DNA from: Actinomadura rudentiformis
GTDB taxonomy: Bacteria > Actinomycetota > Actinomycetes > Streptosporangiales > Streptosporangiaceae
Direction of reading: 5' to 3'
Length of the DNA stretch: 64,000 nt
Assembly (NCBI RefSeq): GCF_008923185.1
Contig: NZ_WBMT01000001.1
Span: forward strand, 62,001-126,000
Shown here: positions 17,823 through 27,800 of the stretch, piece after piece
Layout: each line of letters begins with the position of its first letter
Position numbering within the stretch: the stretch's first letter is position 1
The notes under the pieces: generated by a model
Databases searched by the model: none
What the model was told of the DNA's origin: nothing
Seen by the model: the letters and a program-made list of their open reading frames with translations, nothing else
Program-made: the position numbers and the translations under genes

Positions 17823-19094
17823 GTGAACGGCATGACGTCACTGGCAGATTCCGCCCGCCTGCTGCGTACACTGCTGCGCGCCGGTCACCTGTCGGCGTTT
17901 GAGGAACTGCCCGGCTTGGTCGCCCGGCACGCCGACGCCGCCGGGCTGCGGCAGACGCGCTTTTACCTGTGCGACCTGCAAGAAGAGGTGCTCCGCGAAG
18001 CCACCGGCCGGGGTCTGGACGCCGGTGAGGGCGGTCAGGAGTTGCGCATCGACGCCACGCTGGCGGGCCGGGTCTTCCGCAGCGCGACGCCCTCATCGGC
18101 ACCCACCGCCGCGCCGTCGTCGGCGCCCGCCGACGGCCCTGTGCAGCACTGGCTCCCGATTCTGGACGGCACTGAACGCCTCGGTGTCCTGCGCCTGAAC
18201 ACCGACCACGACCCCGACGAGCAGACTCGCGAGGCGATGGGAGATCTGGCGTCGCTTGTCGGCATGCTGCTTGCCTCCAAGCGGCACCACAGCGATTCCC
18301 ACGCGCGTCTGACCCGGATCCACCCGATGAACGTGTCGGCCGAGATGCAGTGGACGCTGATGCCACCGCGCGCGTTCGCCAACCACCGGGTGACGATCGC
18401 GGCGGCGATGGAACCGGCCTATGCCACTGCCGGCGATGCCTTCGACTACGCGGTGGCCGGTGACACCGTTCACCTGGCCGTCTTCGATGCCATGGGCCAC
18501 GACACCTCCGCCGGACTGACCGCCAACCTGGCCGTCGCCGGCTGCCGCAGCCAGCGTCGGCAAGGTAACAGCCTTCCCCAGATCCGTGACGCCATCGAGG
18601 CCATCCTGATCGAGCAGTTTCCCGATGTCCGCTTCGTTACCGCGCTGCTGGCCAACCTCGATATGACGACTGGGATGCTGACCTGGCTCGCCTGCGGCCA
18701 CTCACCGCCCGTGCTGATCCGCGGCGGACGCTGGATCACCCACCTGAAGTGCCCTCCCGTCCCGCCGCTGGGCACCGGCCTGCCCCGCGAGGCCACGCTG
18801 TGCCGCGAGCAACTGGAACCCGGCGACCGGCTGCTGCTCTACACCGACGGCATCACCGAAGCCCGCGATGCCCAAGGCCGCGAGTTCGGCCGCGACCGCT
18901 TCGTCGACTTCATCATCCGCCACCAAGCCGACGGGATGGCCGCCCCCGAAACCCTGCGCCGCCTCATACGCGCCGTCCTGCACCACCACAACGGTCAACT
19001 CGGCGACGACGCCACCGTCCTGCTCTGCGAATGGCACGGCCCCCCGGCCAACACCCCCGACCTGACCCAGCAGGACATCGCCGGACAGCCGTGA
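17823..19094 (+). CDS. SpoIIE/RsbU-type PP2C serine phosphatase with GAF-like sensor
   Basis: A 423-aa protein whose N-terminal ~160 residues look like a GAF-type sensory domain (LRTLLRAGHLSAFEELPGLV ... LPILDGTERLGVLRLNTDHD). Residues ~190-400 form a PP2C-like SpoIIE domain with the metal-binding acidic sets GDAFDY, FDAMGHD and GDDATVLLCEW. Such enzymes dephosphorylate STAS antagonists in response to stress. With three STAS genes upstream it is the likely phosphatase of the local partner-switching set. The start is a GTG; an ATG three codons later is equally possible, and no strong ribosome site decides. Confidence 0.9.
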   Translation: MNGMTSLADSARLLRTLLRAGHLSAFEELPGLVARHADAAGLRQTRFYLCDLQEEVLREATGRGLDAGEGGQELRIDATLAGRVFRSATPSSAPTAAPSSAPADGPVQHWLPILDGTERLGVLRLNTDHDPDEQTREAMGDLASLVGMLLASKRHHSDSHARLTRIHPMNVSAEMQWTLMPPRAFANHRVTIAAAMEPAYATAGDAFDYAVAGDTVHLAVFDAMGHDTSAGLTANLAVAGCRSQRRQGNSLPQIRDAIEAILIEQFPDVRFVTALLANLDMTTGMLTWLACGHSPPVLIRGGRWITHLKCPPVPPLGTGLPREATLCREQLEPGDRLLLYTDGITEARDAQGREFGRDRFVDFIIRHQADGMAAPETLRRLIRAVLHHHNGQLGDDATVLLCEWHGPPANTPDLTQQDIAGQP

Positions 19095-19334
19095 ACCCGC
19101 GACCAGCCGCAACAACTGCTCGATCGGATCACCGCCGCCGCTGATCTGGTCCGTTCGCACTCCGCCCGCCAAGTGTCTTGTCAGCCGACCGGTGACGTCC
19201 TGCTACTTGGCTGCGGGGACGTGCTCGGGGGAACGCGGGACGGTGGCGGTCGGATCCGCTGGGGGTGATCACCAGAACGCGTCAGACATCCCTGGATGTT
19301 GAGTGTCGAACGGCGTGGCCCTCGTTCCGTGCCG

Positions 19335-19366
19335 AGGGCAGGGGCGGTGGGTGCCGCCCCTGCCCT
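19335..19366. terminator. Bidirectional hairpin terminator
   Basis: A perfect 13-bp stem AGGGCAGGGGCGG / CCGCCCCTGCCCT with a 6-base loop (TGGGTG) lies between the convergent phosphatase and NmrA-like genes. There is no U-tract, as is common in high-GC actinomycetes. It can serve both strands; the minus-strand gene ends 7 bp away. Confidence 0.75.
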
Positions 19367-19372
19367 GGCCGG

Positions 19373-20215
19373 TCAGCCGCCGAAGTCGGCCCGGTGATCT
19401 GCGGTCCACTGGGCGTAGGTCCGCGGGGGATGCCCGGTGATCTGCTCGATGACGTCGTTGACCGGTGCCGGCCTGCCGACGGCGCTGGCCATGAGACCGA
19501 AGAGCGCGGTCAGGAACTCGCGGTCCATGAACTGGCTCATCTGCTCCAGCACGGGATCGGGGTCGAGGTCCTCGACGGTCAGCAGGCGGCCCAGCGTCTC
19601 ACCAAGGATGCGGACCTGCTGCGCCTGGGTCAGTGACTCGCGCCCGGCCAGGTCGTGGACGCGCCCCGCGTGCCCGCCCCGGGTCAGGACCCGCGCCGCC
19701 ACCTCGGCGACGTCCCGCTCGTGCACGGCGCTGAAGGCGGCTTCGGTGTACGGCGCGCGAACGACGTCGCCGCCTTGGAGCTGCATCGCGAACGTCAATG
19801 AGTTGATCGCGGGGAACAGCAGGCGCAGGAACGTCCACTCGAACCCGGACACCTCGATGGCGCGCTCCACATCCCGGTGATATTGAGCGATGACGTCGGG
19901 CTGGCGCTCGGCTCCCGCGATGACGGCGCCCGAGGACAGGAGCACCATCCGCCGCACGCCGGCCTCACGCGCAGCAGCCAGGAGCGCAGCGACGTCCATT
20001 CCGTACTGCAGGACCAGGAAGGCTGCCTCGATACCCGCCACCACCGCCGGAAGCGTCTCCGGCTTGGTCAGATCGCCCTGGACGACCTCGACGCCCTCGG
20101 GCAGGCCGGCCTTCTCCGGAGTCCGGGTCAGCGCACGCACGGGCGCCCCCGCGGCGATGAGTTCCTCTACCGCCTGGCGCCCGAAGTGGGCGGTGGCGCC
20201 TACGACCAGATACAT
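19373..20215 (-). CDS. NmrA-like NAD(P)-binding oxidoreductase / sensor
   Basis: I start at the ATG after AAGGAAA, giving MYLVVGATAHFGRQAVEELI, 280 aa. The N-terminal Rossmann motif GATAHFG fits atypical short-chain dehydrogenases of the NmrA group (NAD(P)H:quinone reductase or redox-sensor type). The canonical catalytic Tyr-x-x-x-Lys is not seen, as usual in this group. It follows the epoxide hydrolase gene on the same strand, 102 nt downstream, and may be co-transcribed with it. The specific substrate is unknown. Confidence 0.85.
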   Translation of the reverse strand: MYLVVGATAHFGRQAVEELIAAGAPVRALTRTPEKAGLPEGVEVVQGDLTKPETLPAVVAGIEAAFLVLQYGMDVAALLAAAREAGVRRMVLLSSGAVIAGAERQPDVIAQYHRDVERAIEVSGFEWTFLRLLFPAINSLTFAMQLQGGDVVRAPYTEAAFSAVHERDVAEVAARVLTRGGHAGRVHDLAGRESLTQAQQVRILGETLGRLLTVEDLDPDPVLEQMSQFMDREFLTALFGLMASAVGRPAPVNDVIEQITGHPPRTYAQWTADHRADFGG

Positions 20216-20317
20216 GAGGGTTTCCTTTTCGATTGCTGCTGCGGCATGGCCTTGGAGGGGCCGGCCGAGCACCTTGTGCTTTGAAGATCTGAGGAGGGGT
20301 CTGCGACCCGCGGCGTC

Positions 20318-21505
20318 TCAGCGAACCTTGCGAAAGAACTGCCGGATGTCGGAGACGAGCAGCTCGGGGGCATCGTGCGCGGCGAAGTGGCCGCCCTGGT
20401 CGTAGACGTTCCAGGAGACGATGTTCTTGTGGTCGCGCTCGGCCAACGGCCGGATCGACTGGTAGTCCCAGGCGAAGTTGGCGAGGCCGAGAGGCACCGT
20501 GGTCGGCTCCGGGATGGTGTCGCCCCGCCCGTTCGACTTCTGCTGTGCGGGCGCCGACGCCGCGTCCTCGTAGTAGAAACGCGCCGAGGAGGCGGCCGTG
20601 TTGGTCAGCCAGTAGATCATCACGTTGGTGAGCACGTAGTCCGGGTCGAGCGAGGGGCCGAGCAGCTGCGCGCTCCAGCCCAGCTGGCCGGCCGGGGAGT
20701 CGGCCAGGGCGTGGGCCAGGTTCTGCGGCTCAGTGGATTGGAGCTTGTCGTACGCGCCCCGGTTCTGGGTGAACCACTCGGCGAATTGGAGCTTGCCGCG
20801 GTCCTCCTCGGAGAGGCCGGCCAGCTCGGCGGGGTCACCGGACGGGAAGGAGAAGACCTGCGTCACGTGCACGCCGCAAACATGCTCGGGATCGGCTCGG
20901 CCCACCTCGGGCGAGATCAGCGATCCGCCGTCGTTGCCGGCGGCGCCGTACCGCTCGTAACCGAGCCGGCGCATCAGCTCGGCCCAGGCCCGGGCCACCC
21001 GGTACCGGTCCCAGCCGCGCTCCCGGGTCGGTCCGGAGAAGCCGAAGCCCGGCACCGACGGGACGACCAGATGGAAGGCGTCCGCCGGGTCGCCGCCGTG
21101 GGCGCGGGGGTCGGTGAGCGGGCCGATCACGTCCAGCCACTCGACCACGGTGGTCGGCCAGCCGTGCGTCAGGATCAGCGGGGTCGCGTCCGGCTCGGGT
21201 GATCGGACGTGCAGGAAGTGAATGTTCTGGCCATCGATCTCGGTGGTGAACTGCGGGTACGCGTTGAGCCTCGCCTCCCAGGCCCGCCAGTCGTAGCCGG
21301 TGCGCCACCGCTCGATCAGCCGCTGCACATAGCCCACCGGGACGCCGTACTCCCAACCGGGCGGAACCGGGCCGACCGGTGCCGCCGACTCGTCGGCGGG
21401 GAGCTCCTGTGCCCAGCGTGTCCGCGCCAGCCGCTGCTGGAGGTCGTCCAGGTCGGCTTGCGGGATATCGATACGGAACGGCCGGATGCCGGTGTTATCG
21501 GTCAT
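20318..21505 (-). CDS. Epoxide hydrolase (alpha/beta-hydrolase, EHN domain)
   Basis: I start at [20 protein letters not shown] (395 aa); the frame stays open far upstream but a GGGAGG site and homology support this ATG. The N-terminal EHN region covers ~1-110. Then come the oxyanion strand [14 protein letters not shown], the nucleophile Asp in GAAGNDGGS (~191), and the catalytic His in [11 protein letters not shown] (~372). The order and length are normal for microsomal-type bacterial epoxide hydrolases, which open epoxides to diols. It is divergent from the ABC exporter operon. A truncated, frameshifted relative lies at 14.2-14.5 kb. Confidence 0.93.
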   Translation of the reverse strand: MTDNTGIRPFRIDIPQADLDDLQQRLARTRWAQELPADESAAPVGPVPPGWEYGVPVGYVQRLIERWRTGYDWRAWEARLNAYPQFTTEIDGQNIHFLHVRSPEPDATPLILTHGWPTTVVEWLDVIGPLTDPRAHGGDPADAFHLVVPSVPGFGFSGPTRERGWDRYRVARAWAELMRRLGYERYGAAGNDGGSLISPEVGRADPEHVCGVHVTQVFSFPSGDPAELAGLSEEDRGKLQFAEWFTQNRGAYDKLQSTEPQNLAHALADSPAGQLGWSAQLLGPSLDPDYVLTNVMIYWLTNTAASSARFYYEDAASAPAQQKSNGRGDTIPEPTTVPLGLANFAWDYQSIRPLAERDHKNIVSWNVYDQGGHFAAHDAPELLVSDIRQFFRKVR

Positions 21506-21607
21506 GGCAGCCAGCCTCCCGCCCGGACCGGGCCGCGCCCCAGTGCCTGCCGCACCACCCGATGTGAGGTTCGAACAGCCGGTCCATGCGTTCTGCATGC
21601 GCTCCGG

Positions 21608-21620
21608 ATGCATGGTGCAT
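21608..21620. promoter_or_regulatory. Small inverted repeat in divergent intergenic region
   Basis: ATGCA-TGG-TGCAT is a perfect 5-bp dyad about 100 bp upstream of the epoxide hydrolase start; two GCATGC hexamers flank it. It may be an operator for the hydrolase side of the intergenic region. Confidence 0.3.
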
Positions 21621-21696
21621 GCCCGGGAGGCGGACGGGATGGACGCAACGTTCGAGCAGGTCGCCGGGCATGAACTCCGACTAGAACCGCCTGATA

Positions 21697-21714
21697 TAGT
21701 CTCACTTGAGACTA
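21697..21714. promoter_or_regulatory. TetR-like operator before the ABC exporter operon
   Basis: TAGTCTCA-CT-TGAGACTA is a perfect 8-bp inverted repeat with a 2-bp centre, the size and symmetry of many TetR-family operators. It sits 39 bp upstream of the leader peptide start in an AT-richer stretch, where a promoter would be. No TetR gene adjoins, so the regulator would act from elsewhere. Confidence 0.65.
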
Positions 21715-21752
21715 TCTCGACTGATTCGAAAATCATGATGGAGGAGACGTTC

Positions 21753-21833
21753 ATGCCCGAACCGATCCGCTGCCGCCCGCACCCGGACGGCGCGTTGTGC
21801 TTGTTCCCCCACCTTGGGGGAGGGCGTCGATGA
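21753..21833 (+). CDS. 26-aa leader peptide coupled to the ABC exporter
   Basis: GGAGGAG precedes an ATG opening 26 codons ([20 protein letters not shown], then LGGGRR). Its TGA overlaps the ATG of the ABC ATPase (ATGA). Inside it, CCCCCA-CCT-TGGGGG (21806-21820) forms a hairpin whose 3' arm is part of the GGGGGAGGG ribosome site of the ATPase. Translation of the leader should melt the hairpin and expose that site. The peptide itself has no recognisable function. Confidence 0.6.
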   Translation: MPEPIRCRPHPDGALCLFPHLGGGRR

Positions 21834-22585
21834 TCGAGGCCCCGCCCGAGGAACGTGTCCGCGACCGAGTCCTGTTCGCGGCCGATGTGGTCAAGACCTA
21901 TGGCGCCGGTGACGGTGCGGTGGCCGCGCTGCGCGGTGTGTCGGCGGAGTTCGCCCGGGGCCAGTTCACTGCGATCATGGGGCCGTCGGGGTCGGGGAAG
22001 TCCACCTTCCTGCATTGCCTGGCCGGGCTGGACGTCGTGACGTCCGGCACCATCGTCATCGGTGACGTCGACATCACCGGTCTGTCGCGCACCCGCCTCA
22101 CCGAGTTGCGTCGCGATCGGCTGGGTTTTGTCTTCCAGTCGTTCAACCTGCTGCCGATGCTGACCGCCGAGGAGAACATCCGGCTGACCGGGCGGCTGGC
22201 GGGCCGCGACGCCGCCGAGACATGGTTCGACACGATCGTGGACGCGCTCGGGCTGCGGAAGCGGCTGGGCCACCGGCCCGCCGAGATGTCCGGCGGCCAG
22301 CAGCAGCGGGTCGCCGTGGCGCGGGCGCTGCTGACCAGGCCGGAGGTGCTGTTCGCCGACGAGCCGACCGGCAACCTCGACTCCCGTTCCGGCGCCGAGG
22401 TGCTGGGGTTCCTGCGCGCGGCGGTCGACTCCTACCGGCAGACGGTGGTCATGGTGACGCACGATCCGGTGGCCGCCGCGCACGCCGACCGGGTGTTGTT
22501 CCTGGCCGACGGGACGATCGTCGACGAGCTGGCCGCGCCCACCATCGACGCCGTACACGCCCGCATGCGCGAAATGGAAGGCTGA
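21830..22585 (+). CDS. ABC transporter ATPase (MacB/LolD group)
   Basis: The 251-aa ATPase has Walker [10 protein letters not shown] (~52), Q-loop [10 protein letters not shown], signature [14 protein letters not shown] (~153), Walker [13 protein letters not shown] (~173) and the switch His in VMVTHDP, all intact. The short inter-motif spacing and NLD after Walker B are typical of the MacB/LolD/FtsE group, which powers FtsX-type permeases. Its partner permease starts three bases after its stop. Start chosen at the ATG overlapping the leader peptide stop. Likely substrates are peptides, antibiotics or lipids. Confidence 0.95.
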   Translation: MIEAPPEERVRDRVLFAADVVKTYGAGDGAVAALRGVSAEFARGQFTAIMGPSGSGKSTFLHCLAGLDVVTSGTIVIGDVDITGLSRTRLTELRRDRLGFVFQSFNLLPMLTAEENIRLTGRLAGRDAAETWFDTIVDALGLRKRLGHRPAEMSGGQQQRVAVARALLTRPEVLFADEPTGNLDSRSGAEVLGFLRAAVDSYRQTVVMVTHDPVAAAHADRVLFLADGTIVDELAAPTIDAVHARMREMEG

Positions 22586-22588
22586 GCC

Positions 22589-25189
22589 GTGGGAAACGCC
22601 ATGTGGCCGATCGCTCGCCGCTCGTTCACCGAGGGCTGGCCGCGGCTGGCCGCCACGCTGCTGGCGGCGCTGGGCTCGGTCGCGCTCATCGCAGGCTCGC
22701 TGCAGTTCGCGCTGCGCGCACAGGAGGCGGTATCAGGCAGCGACGCCAGCGAGTACTTCCGTGCGGACGTGCTCGTGCAGGGTGGGGATGCGGATCCTGA
22801 CGACCCGTACGCGCCGGCCGCCGGCCGGATCCGTTTGGACCGGATTGCCTCCAAGCCCGGTGTGGCGGCGGCCGCCGGCGACGCCGCGGTGCCGGTGACG
22901 GCCGCCCGTCCGGACGGACAGGCGATCACGGCGTCGGCTGAGGGCAGGACACTGCTGCGTCCCTGGGTGTCCGACCCGCGGCTGAACCCCTACCGGCTGG
23001 TGGCGGGACGCGCCCCTGCCGCCGACGGCGAGGTGGCGATCGTCAGGCACATGTCGCGCGCCGGGAAGCTGCGCGTGGGCGACACCATGACGCTGACGCT
23101 GCCCCGTGAGACGCGTCAGGTGCGGATCGCTGGGATCGTCAGCGTCCAGGACCGCGGTGCGGTGGCCGCCGGCGACCTGGTGCTGGCCTCGCCCGAGGAC
23201 GTGCGGCGCGTCGCCATGCTGCCCGCGGGCACCTGGCAAAGCGTCTGGCTGAAGGCCGCGCCGGGCATCCCGGCCGATCGGCTGCGCGGCGAACTGGCCC
23301 GGGAACTGGGCGGTGAGGCCACAGTGCGCACCGCGGAGTCGGTACGGGCAGCGCAGGCCGCGGCCGCAGCCGGCGAAGGTGCCTCGATCGCCGGTGTCAT
23401 CGGCATGCTTGCTTCCGTGGCGGTATTCGTCGGGCTGTTCGTGGTGGCCAACACCTTCGGCGCGCTGGTGCGGCAACGGACCCGGCGGCTGGCGCTGCTC
23501 GGGGCCATCGGAGCCACGCCGCGGCAGCTCAAGCGGCTGATCCGGCTGGAGGCGCTGGTGATGGGCGCGGTCGCGGCGGCCGGCGGCGTGGCGGCCGGCT
23601 TTCCGGTGTCGGCGCTGATCACCCGGCTGTTCGCGCGTGACGGTTTCGACGTGTCCGCCGCCGATCCTCAGTTCGGCTGGGTCGCGCTGGCCGTCCCCGC
23701 CGCAGCCGGGATCGTGGTCACCCAGCTCGCCGCCTGGCGGGCGGCCCACCGAGCCGCGGGCATCTCACCCGTGCAGGCGTTGCGCAGCACCGTCACCGAA
23801 TCCCGGGAACGCCGATGGCCGCGGCTGCTGGCGGCGTTCGCGCTCTTCGCCGGTGCCGGCCTCTTGTGCGCGCTGGCGGTCACGGTCCGCGTCGACGACC
23901 CGCCCGGCCAGGACCGCACGTTCGCGGTCTCGCTGATGATCCTCATCGGCTCGCTGCTGGCCGTGACCGGGTCGGCCGTCCTCACTCCGCTCTTCGTCGG
24001 ACCGCTCGGCGGGCTGGTAGGCCGCTTGGGGACGCGGTTCGGCGGGGAGACCGGACGGCTGGCGCACGCCACCATCACCCGCAGCCCGCGCCGGGTCTCC
24101 TCGGCCGCCTCGTCGCTGATGCTCGGCGTGGCGCTGGTCTCCTCCGTCGCGTTGATCACACTGTCGGTGAACGACCGTTTCCAGGAGGCGGGGCGGGACG
24201 TCATGACGGCCGAGCACGCGATCACAGCGACCGCCCGTACCGCCGAGGGCGCGCCCGCGCCACTGGCCCGGGACGTGGCGATCCGGGTGGCCGCCACGCC
24301 GGGGGTGTCGCGAGCGACAGCTCTCACGCAAACCGAGGTCAAGCTGGTATCGCCCCCGCCGGGCGGACGCGAATCAGGCGAGGCACCCGAGCCGTTCCGC
24401 TTCCTCGTCAGCGGCGCCGAGCAGAACGGACTGCGCGAGGTCCTGAAGTTGGGCGGCCACACGTCCTCGCTGCATCCCGGCCAGGTCGCGCTGTCGTCGA
24501 CCGTCATGAAGGAGCGGGGACTACGGCGCGGCCAGCAGATCGTCGTACGGGGCGCGCATGGCCGGGTCACGCTCACGGTGGCGGACGCGTACCACGATCC
24601 GTCCCACCTGTTCGCCGAGCAGGCACTGGTGGCGCCCGCGACGATGGACCGGCTCGACACCAATGCCGAGACCCGGGCGGTGCTCGTGCGGGGCGGCTCC
24701 GCACAGGCCCTGGCCCGCTCCGTGGCCACGGTGCCGGGCGTGCGAGTCCTCGACCGTGACGCCTACGTGGAAGCGGCGTCGCGTTCACTCACCCGCGCAT
24801 TGCGCGCGACGCACATCTTCGTCGGCATGGCGCTGCTGCTGGCACTGTTCGGGATGGCGACCACGGTGTCGATGAGCGTCGCCGAACGCACCCGCGAGTT
24901 CGGACTCCTGGGCGCCGTGGGCGCCACCAGGGGACAGATCCGCTCGATCGTCCGCTGGGAGGCCGCCACCGTGGTCGCCCTCGGCACGATCCTCGGCATC
25001 TTGATCGCGATGGGAGCGCTGGCGCTGCTGCACGTGACGACCGGCAGCTCCTTCCTGCGGCCGGAACCGCCATGGTGGCTGTTCCCATTGGTGGCGGCGG
25101 GCGCGGCGGTGGCGACGCTGTCGACCTCGGCGCTGCCCGCACGCAGGGCCGCGGCCGTGGCCATCCTGCAAGCCGCCAAGGCCGACTGA
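22589..25189 (+). CDS. FtsX-like ABC transporter permease
   Basis: The 866-aa permease starts at a GTG seven bases after GGAAGG. It has one N-terminal membrane helix, a large extracytoplasmic MacB-type domain (~50-255), and a first FtsX unit of three helices (~262-395, with the [14 protein letters not shown] motif). A central pair of helices and a second external domain follow. The last FtsX unit (~745-860) contains [20 protein letters not shown]. This full-length duplicated form needs only the upstream ATPase to function. It is the last gene of the operon; a strong hairpin follows. Confidence 0.93.
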   Translation: MGNAMWPIARRSFTEGWPRLAATLLAALGSVALIAGSLQFALRAQEAVSGSDASEYFRADVLVQGGDADPDDPYAPAAGRIRLDRIASKPGVAAAAGDAAVPVTAARPDGQAITASAEGRTLLRPWVSDPRLNPYRLVAGRAPAADGEVAIVRHMSRAGKLRVGDTMTLTLPRETRQVRIAGIVSVQDRGAVAAGDLVLASPEDVRRVAMLPAGTWQSVWLKAAPGIPADRLRGELARELGGEATVRTAESVRAAQAAAAAGEGASIAGVIGMLASVAVFVGLFVVANTFGALVRQRTRRLALLGAIGATPRQLKRLIRLEALVMGAVAAAGGVAAGFPVSALITRLFARDGFDVSAADPQFGWVALAVPAAAGIVVTQLAAWRAAHRAAGISPVQALRSTVTESRERRWPRLLAAFALFAGAGLLCALAVTVRVDDPPGQDRTFAVSLMILIGSLLAVTGSAVLTPLFVGPLGGLVGRLGTRFGGETGRLAHATITRSPRRVSSAASSLMLGVALVSSVALITLSVNDRFQEAGRDVMTAEHAITATARTAEGAPAPLARDVAIRVAATPGVSRATALTQTEVKLVSPPPGGRESGEAPEPFRFLVSGAEQNGLREVLKLGGHTSSLHPGQVALSSTVMKERGLRRGQQIVVRGAHGRVTLTVADAYHDPSHLFAEQALVAPATMDRLDTNAETRAVLVRGGSAQALARSVATVPGVRVLDRDAYVEAASRSLTRALRATHIFVGMALLLALFGMATTVSMSVAERTREFGLLGAVGATRGQIRSIVRWEAATVVALGTILGILIAMGALALLHVTTGSSFLRPEPPWWLFPLVAAGAAVATLSTSALPARRAAAVAILQAAKAD

Positions 25190-25520
25190 GCCCGCAGCCG
25201 CCCTGCTAGCTGATCATTGGCGTTCCTTGGCCGAGGTTGGCCCAGGCCAGTCCCACCCACCCGAGGTAAATCACCGGATACCTCGGGTGGGGCGGCACTG
25301 TCGAGCACGGCGATCACCAGCTCCGCCCGATGGACATGTTCCAAGGGAATGGCGAAACTCCCGGTTGCCGCCGCTCGGGCGGCGATGGTGCGGCACGTGC
25401 GAGCCGCAGCGGTCCATGAACTCGGAGGCGCGTTCGGACGCGGACTCCTAGCATGATCGGGGTGGAGTTCCAGGACGGCCCGACCGGCTACCCCGGCTTC
25501 CTTGTCGATCGCCCTCCGTG
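25190..25520. other. Gene-free gap (331 bp) with terminator
   Basis: Apart from the hairpin terminator at its left end I see no supported gene in this stretch between the permease and the first split-barrel gene. Confidence 0.45.
25256..25291. terminator. Hairpin terminator after the ABC exporter operon
   Basis: CCCACCCGAGGTA and TACCTCGGGTGGG form a perfect 13-bp stem around a 10-base loop, 66 bp after the permease stop. It could also stop the minus-strand transcript arriving from the split-barrel genes. Confidence 0.75.
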
Positions 25521-25943
25521 TCAGCCGAGCCCAGATCGGCCGATGACGTTGGTGATGCTGATCCGAACTGCGGTGAAGCCTTCCTGTACGAATGATTCAA
25601 CGATGTCCTCTGCGGGTTGAGCGGGGTAGTAGCGGTCGGCGATGCCTGCGGCGACGTGTTTGACCTGCTCTGGCTCGGCAGAGGTCCGTGCATGGCCTTC
25701 GATGGTCACGAAGCCGTAGGGTTGCCGCTCATCGCTGACGCAGACTGCGATGCGCCGGTCACGCGCCAGGCTCTTGCCTTTAACGCTCCCGGGCGAAAGG
25801 ACAAAGGCGAGTTCATCGCCGTCGAGGATGAAGCAGACCGGGGTGACGTGGGGTCGCCCGTCGGCGCGGGTGAGGGCTATGTGGGCAAGCCTTGTTCCCG
25901 TTGTGACGAAGGATCGCCATTCGTTGTCGGTCATTGGTTTCAT
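25521..25943 (-). CDS. PPOX-class split-barrel flavin/F420-binding protein
   Basis: I start at the ATG after AAGGAAA (MKPMTDNEWRSFVTTGTRLA), giving 140 aa. The pyridoxamine-phosphate-oxidase-like split barrel is clear: HIALTRADGRPHVTPVCFIL, then SPGSVKGKSLARDRRIAVCV and FVTIEGHARTS. These are signatures of the PPOX class of F420- or FMN-dependent oxidoreductases. The same-strand neighbour upstream is another split-barrel protein 101 bp away. The substrate is unknown. Confidence 0.88.
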   Translation of the reverse strand: MKPMTDNEWRSFVTTGTRLAHIALTRADGRPHVTPVCFILDGDELAFVLSPGSVKGKSLARDRRIAVCVSDERQPYGFVTIEGHARTSAEPEQVKHVAAGIADRYYPAQPAEDIVESFVQEGFTAVRISITNVIGRSGLG

Positions 25944-26044
25944 TGGTGTTTCCTTTCGTTCGATCTCGCGATTCCCGCGAGCGGGCGGCATCTGCAGGCA
26001 CCCGCTTTGCTCTCCACCCTCGCGCTCCGCGCCGTCCGGCACAT

Positions 26045-26566
26045 CTAGAAGCGCCAGCGGGTGGCGCTGAACCCCTTCTCCTTACCGAATGCGAATACCT
26101 GCGCCGGCTCAATCGCGTAGACGTGCCGAGGATCGCTGAGTGCGGTGTCGGACGGGTCGTAGAGCTCGTCATCTCTGACGAACGGATGCCACCACGGATA
26201 TTTGGCCGGAAACAGGTCCGCGACTTGTGTCAGTCGGGCTGCATTCCGGACGAGATGGGCGGTGCCTTCGAAAACCAAGTCGACGTCATGACCGGGGATC
26301 GTGACCGCGCAGCCGTTGTTCTGCGCGAGGTTGCGGGCCTTGCGGGTCTGCCGATTGGTGACGAAGCAGATCGTTCCTTCGAGCCATACACCCAGCACCG
26401 GCACCACGTGCGGCCGCGCGTCCGGGTTGGTGGTAGCGAGCAGGTAGTCGCCCGCTTCGGCTGCTCGCGTCCGTACGTCCGCCCAGCCGAGTGCTGTCAG
26501 GGGTGTGCCGGGAGGACTGGACAGTGGCTCAGGAGTGGGCTCTGGCTCTTCCAGGTACGTCGTCAT
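26045..26566 (-). CDS. Pyridoxamine 5'-phosphate oxidase-family split-barrel protein
   Basis: A 173-aa protein with a Pro-rich N-terminal tail (~22 residues) and a split-barrel core: YLLATTNPDARPHVVPVLGV, ICFVTNRQTRKARNLAQNNG, VDLVFEGTAHLVRNA. This pattern fits FMN/F420-binding members of the PPOX superfamily. It is divergent from the LysR regulator with an inverted repeat between them, so it is the likely LysR target. Confidence 0.86.
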   Translation of the reverse strand: MTTYLEEPEPTPEPLSSPPGTPLTALGWADVRTRAAEAGDYLLATTNPDARPHVVPVLGVWLEGTICFVTNRQTRKARNLAQNNGCAVTIPGHDVDLVFEGTAHLVRNAARLTQVADLFPAKYPWWHPFVRDDELYDPSDTALSDPRHVYAIEPAQVFAFGKEKGFSATRWRF

Positions 26567-26602
26567 TCCAATGACGCTAGGCGAGGTTGCGCATTACGAA
26601 AA

Positions 26603-26629
26603 GCGATTGTTTTCGATCAAATCAATCGC
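26603..26629. promoter_or_regulatory. LysR-type operator in divergent region
   Basis: GCGATTG and CAATCGC form a perfect 7-bp dyad spaced by 13 bp, containing the ATTG...CAAT ends of a T-N11-A type LysR box. It lies between the divergent split-barrel gene (37 bp from its start) and the LysR gene, the standard place for control of both. Confidence 0.65.
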
Positions 26630-26649
26630 CATCGACTATGCTTGACCTT

Positions 26650-27543
26650 ATGGCTGACGTCGAGCTGCGCCACCTGAGGACCATGGCTGCCATCGCCGAG
26701 GAAGGAACGTTCGGGCGAGCGGCGAGCCGGCTTGGCTACACCCAATCGTCGGTGAGCCAGCAGATCGCCGCGCTGGAGAAGGCCGTCGGTGGCGCCGTCT
26801 TTGACCGGCCCGGAGGGCCCAGGCCAGTACGGATCACTCACCTCGGCGAGGTGGTCCTGGCCCACGGCCGCGATCTGCTCACCAAGGCAGCCGCCCTGAC
26901 CGACGCCGTCGATCGCTTCAGGGCGGGCAACGGCCGGATCGACATCGGCACCTTCCCCGGCGCGACCAGGCTGATCCTGCCGGCCGTCGTGCGCCGACTG
27001 CTGAGCGAGCACCCCGGCTGCGACATCAGGCTGTCGGAGGTGGAACCGGAGGATCCACAGATCGGAGATCTTGACCTGTTGTTCCACTACGGCCAGATCG
27101 AAGGCGATGTCGAGCACGTCGAGCTGCTCGACGAGCCGTACCTCCTGGTGGCCGGCGCCGGCGTATTCCCCGAGGGCCCTGTGCCGGTGAAGCTGCTGGA
27201 CGATGCTCCGATGGTCGCCTGGCCTCCCACGCATCACCAAACACGGCTGGAGCAGGCGCTCGCCCGCGGCGGCGCGCGGCCACGGATCGTGTTCCGAACC
27301 GCAGGTCACGAAACCATCGTGTCCATGGTGCGGGCGGGCATCGGCTCGGCGGTACTGCCGCAGCTCGGCATCCACGGATCCGATGCCTGGTCGGACGACG
27401 GGCTCAGCATCCACCAACTGCGACCATCGCCCGCCTCCACGTGGTACCTGTACTGGCCGGCCGGACGCACCCAATCGCCACTCGCGACCCGGGCCATCGA
27501 ACTCGCCGTCGAAGCCGCCAACGAGCTCGCCGACCAAATGTGA
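26650..27543 (+). CDS. LysR-family transcriptional regulator
   Basis: A 297-aa protein if started at MADVELRHLRTMAAIAEEGT; an ATG four codons earlier is the alternative. The N-terminal winged HTH (~1-62) reads FGRAASRLGYTQSSVSQQIA. The periplasmic-binding-like effector domain covers ~90-290, with the strand pair GRIDIGTFPGATRLILPAVV. It is divergent from the split-barrel gene whose promoter it probably controls. The effector is unknown. Confidence 0.92.
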   Translation: MADVELRHLRTMAAIAEEGTFGRAASRLGYTQSSVSQQIAALEKAVGGAVFDRPGGPRPVRITHLGEVVLAHGRDLLTKAAALTDAVDRFRAGNGRIDIGTFPGATRLILPAVVRRLLSEHPGCDIRLSEVEPEDPQIGDLDLLFHYGQIEGDVEHVELLDEPYLLVAGAGVFPEGPVPVKLLDDAPMVAWPPTHHQTRLEQALARGGARPRIVFRTAGHETIVSMVRAGIGSAVLPQLGIHGSDAWSDDGLSIHQLRPSPASTWYLYWPAGRTQSPLATRAIELAVEAANELADQM

Positions 27544-27800
27544 CATCAGAGTCGGCGAGTCGTGTTCCATCGCCCGCGCCAGCAGGACTCGATTGCGGGG
27601 CGCTCGAACCTTCCTGAGATTCCTCGAAGAGCACTCCAGAGTCTGCTTCCCCCTGGCTGATTGCCGCGTCGTCTCTGCGGCGTACGACGGGTGGCGGTTC
27701 CTGCTGTGCCGGGCGTAGCGGAGGTTGCGCCGTGGGGCCGACGACGGGTCAGCGGGGGCGCACGGACGATGGCTCGGTATTCGTCTGAAGGGAGCCATCC

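Noticed and set aside
21506..22558. Upstream extension of the epoxide hydrolase frame
   Set aside because: The frame is open, but it runs through the divergent promoter and antisense to the ABC ATPase; homology and GGGAGG support the start at 21505.
26617..27798. 393-codon minus-strand frame opposite the LysR gene
   Set aside because: Antisense shadow of LysR; no independent features.
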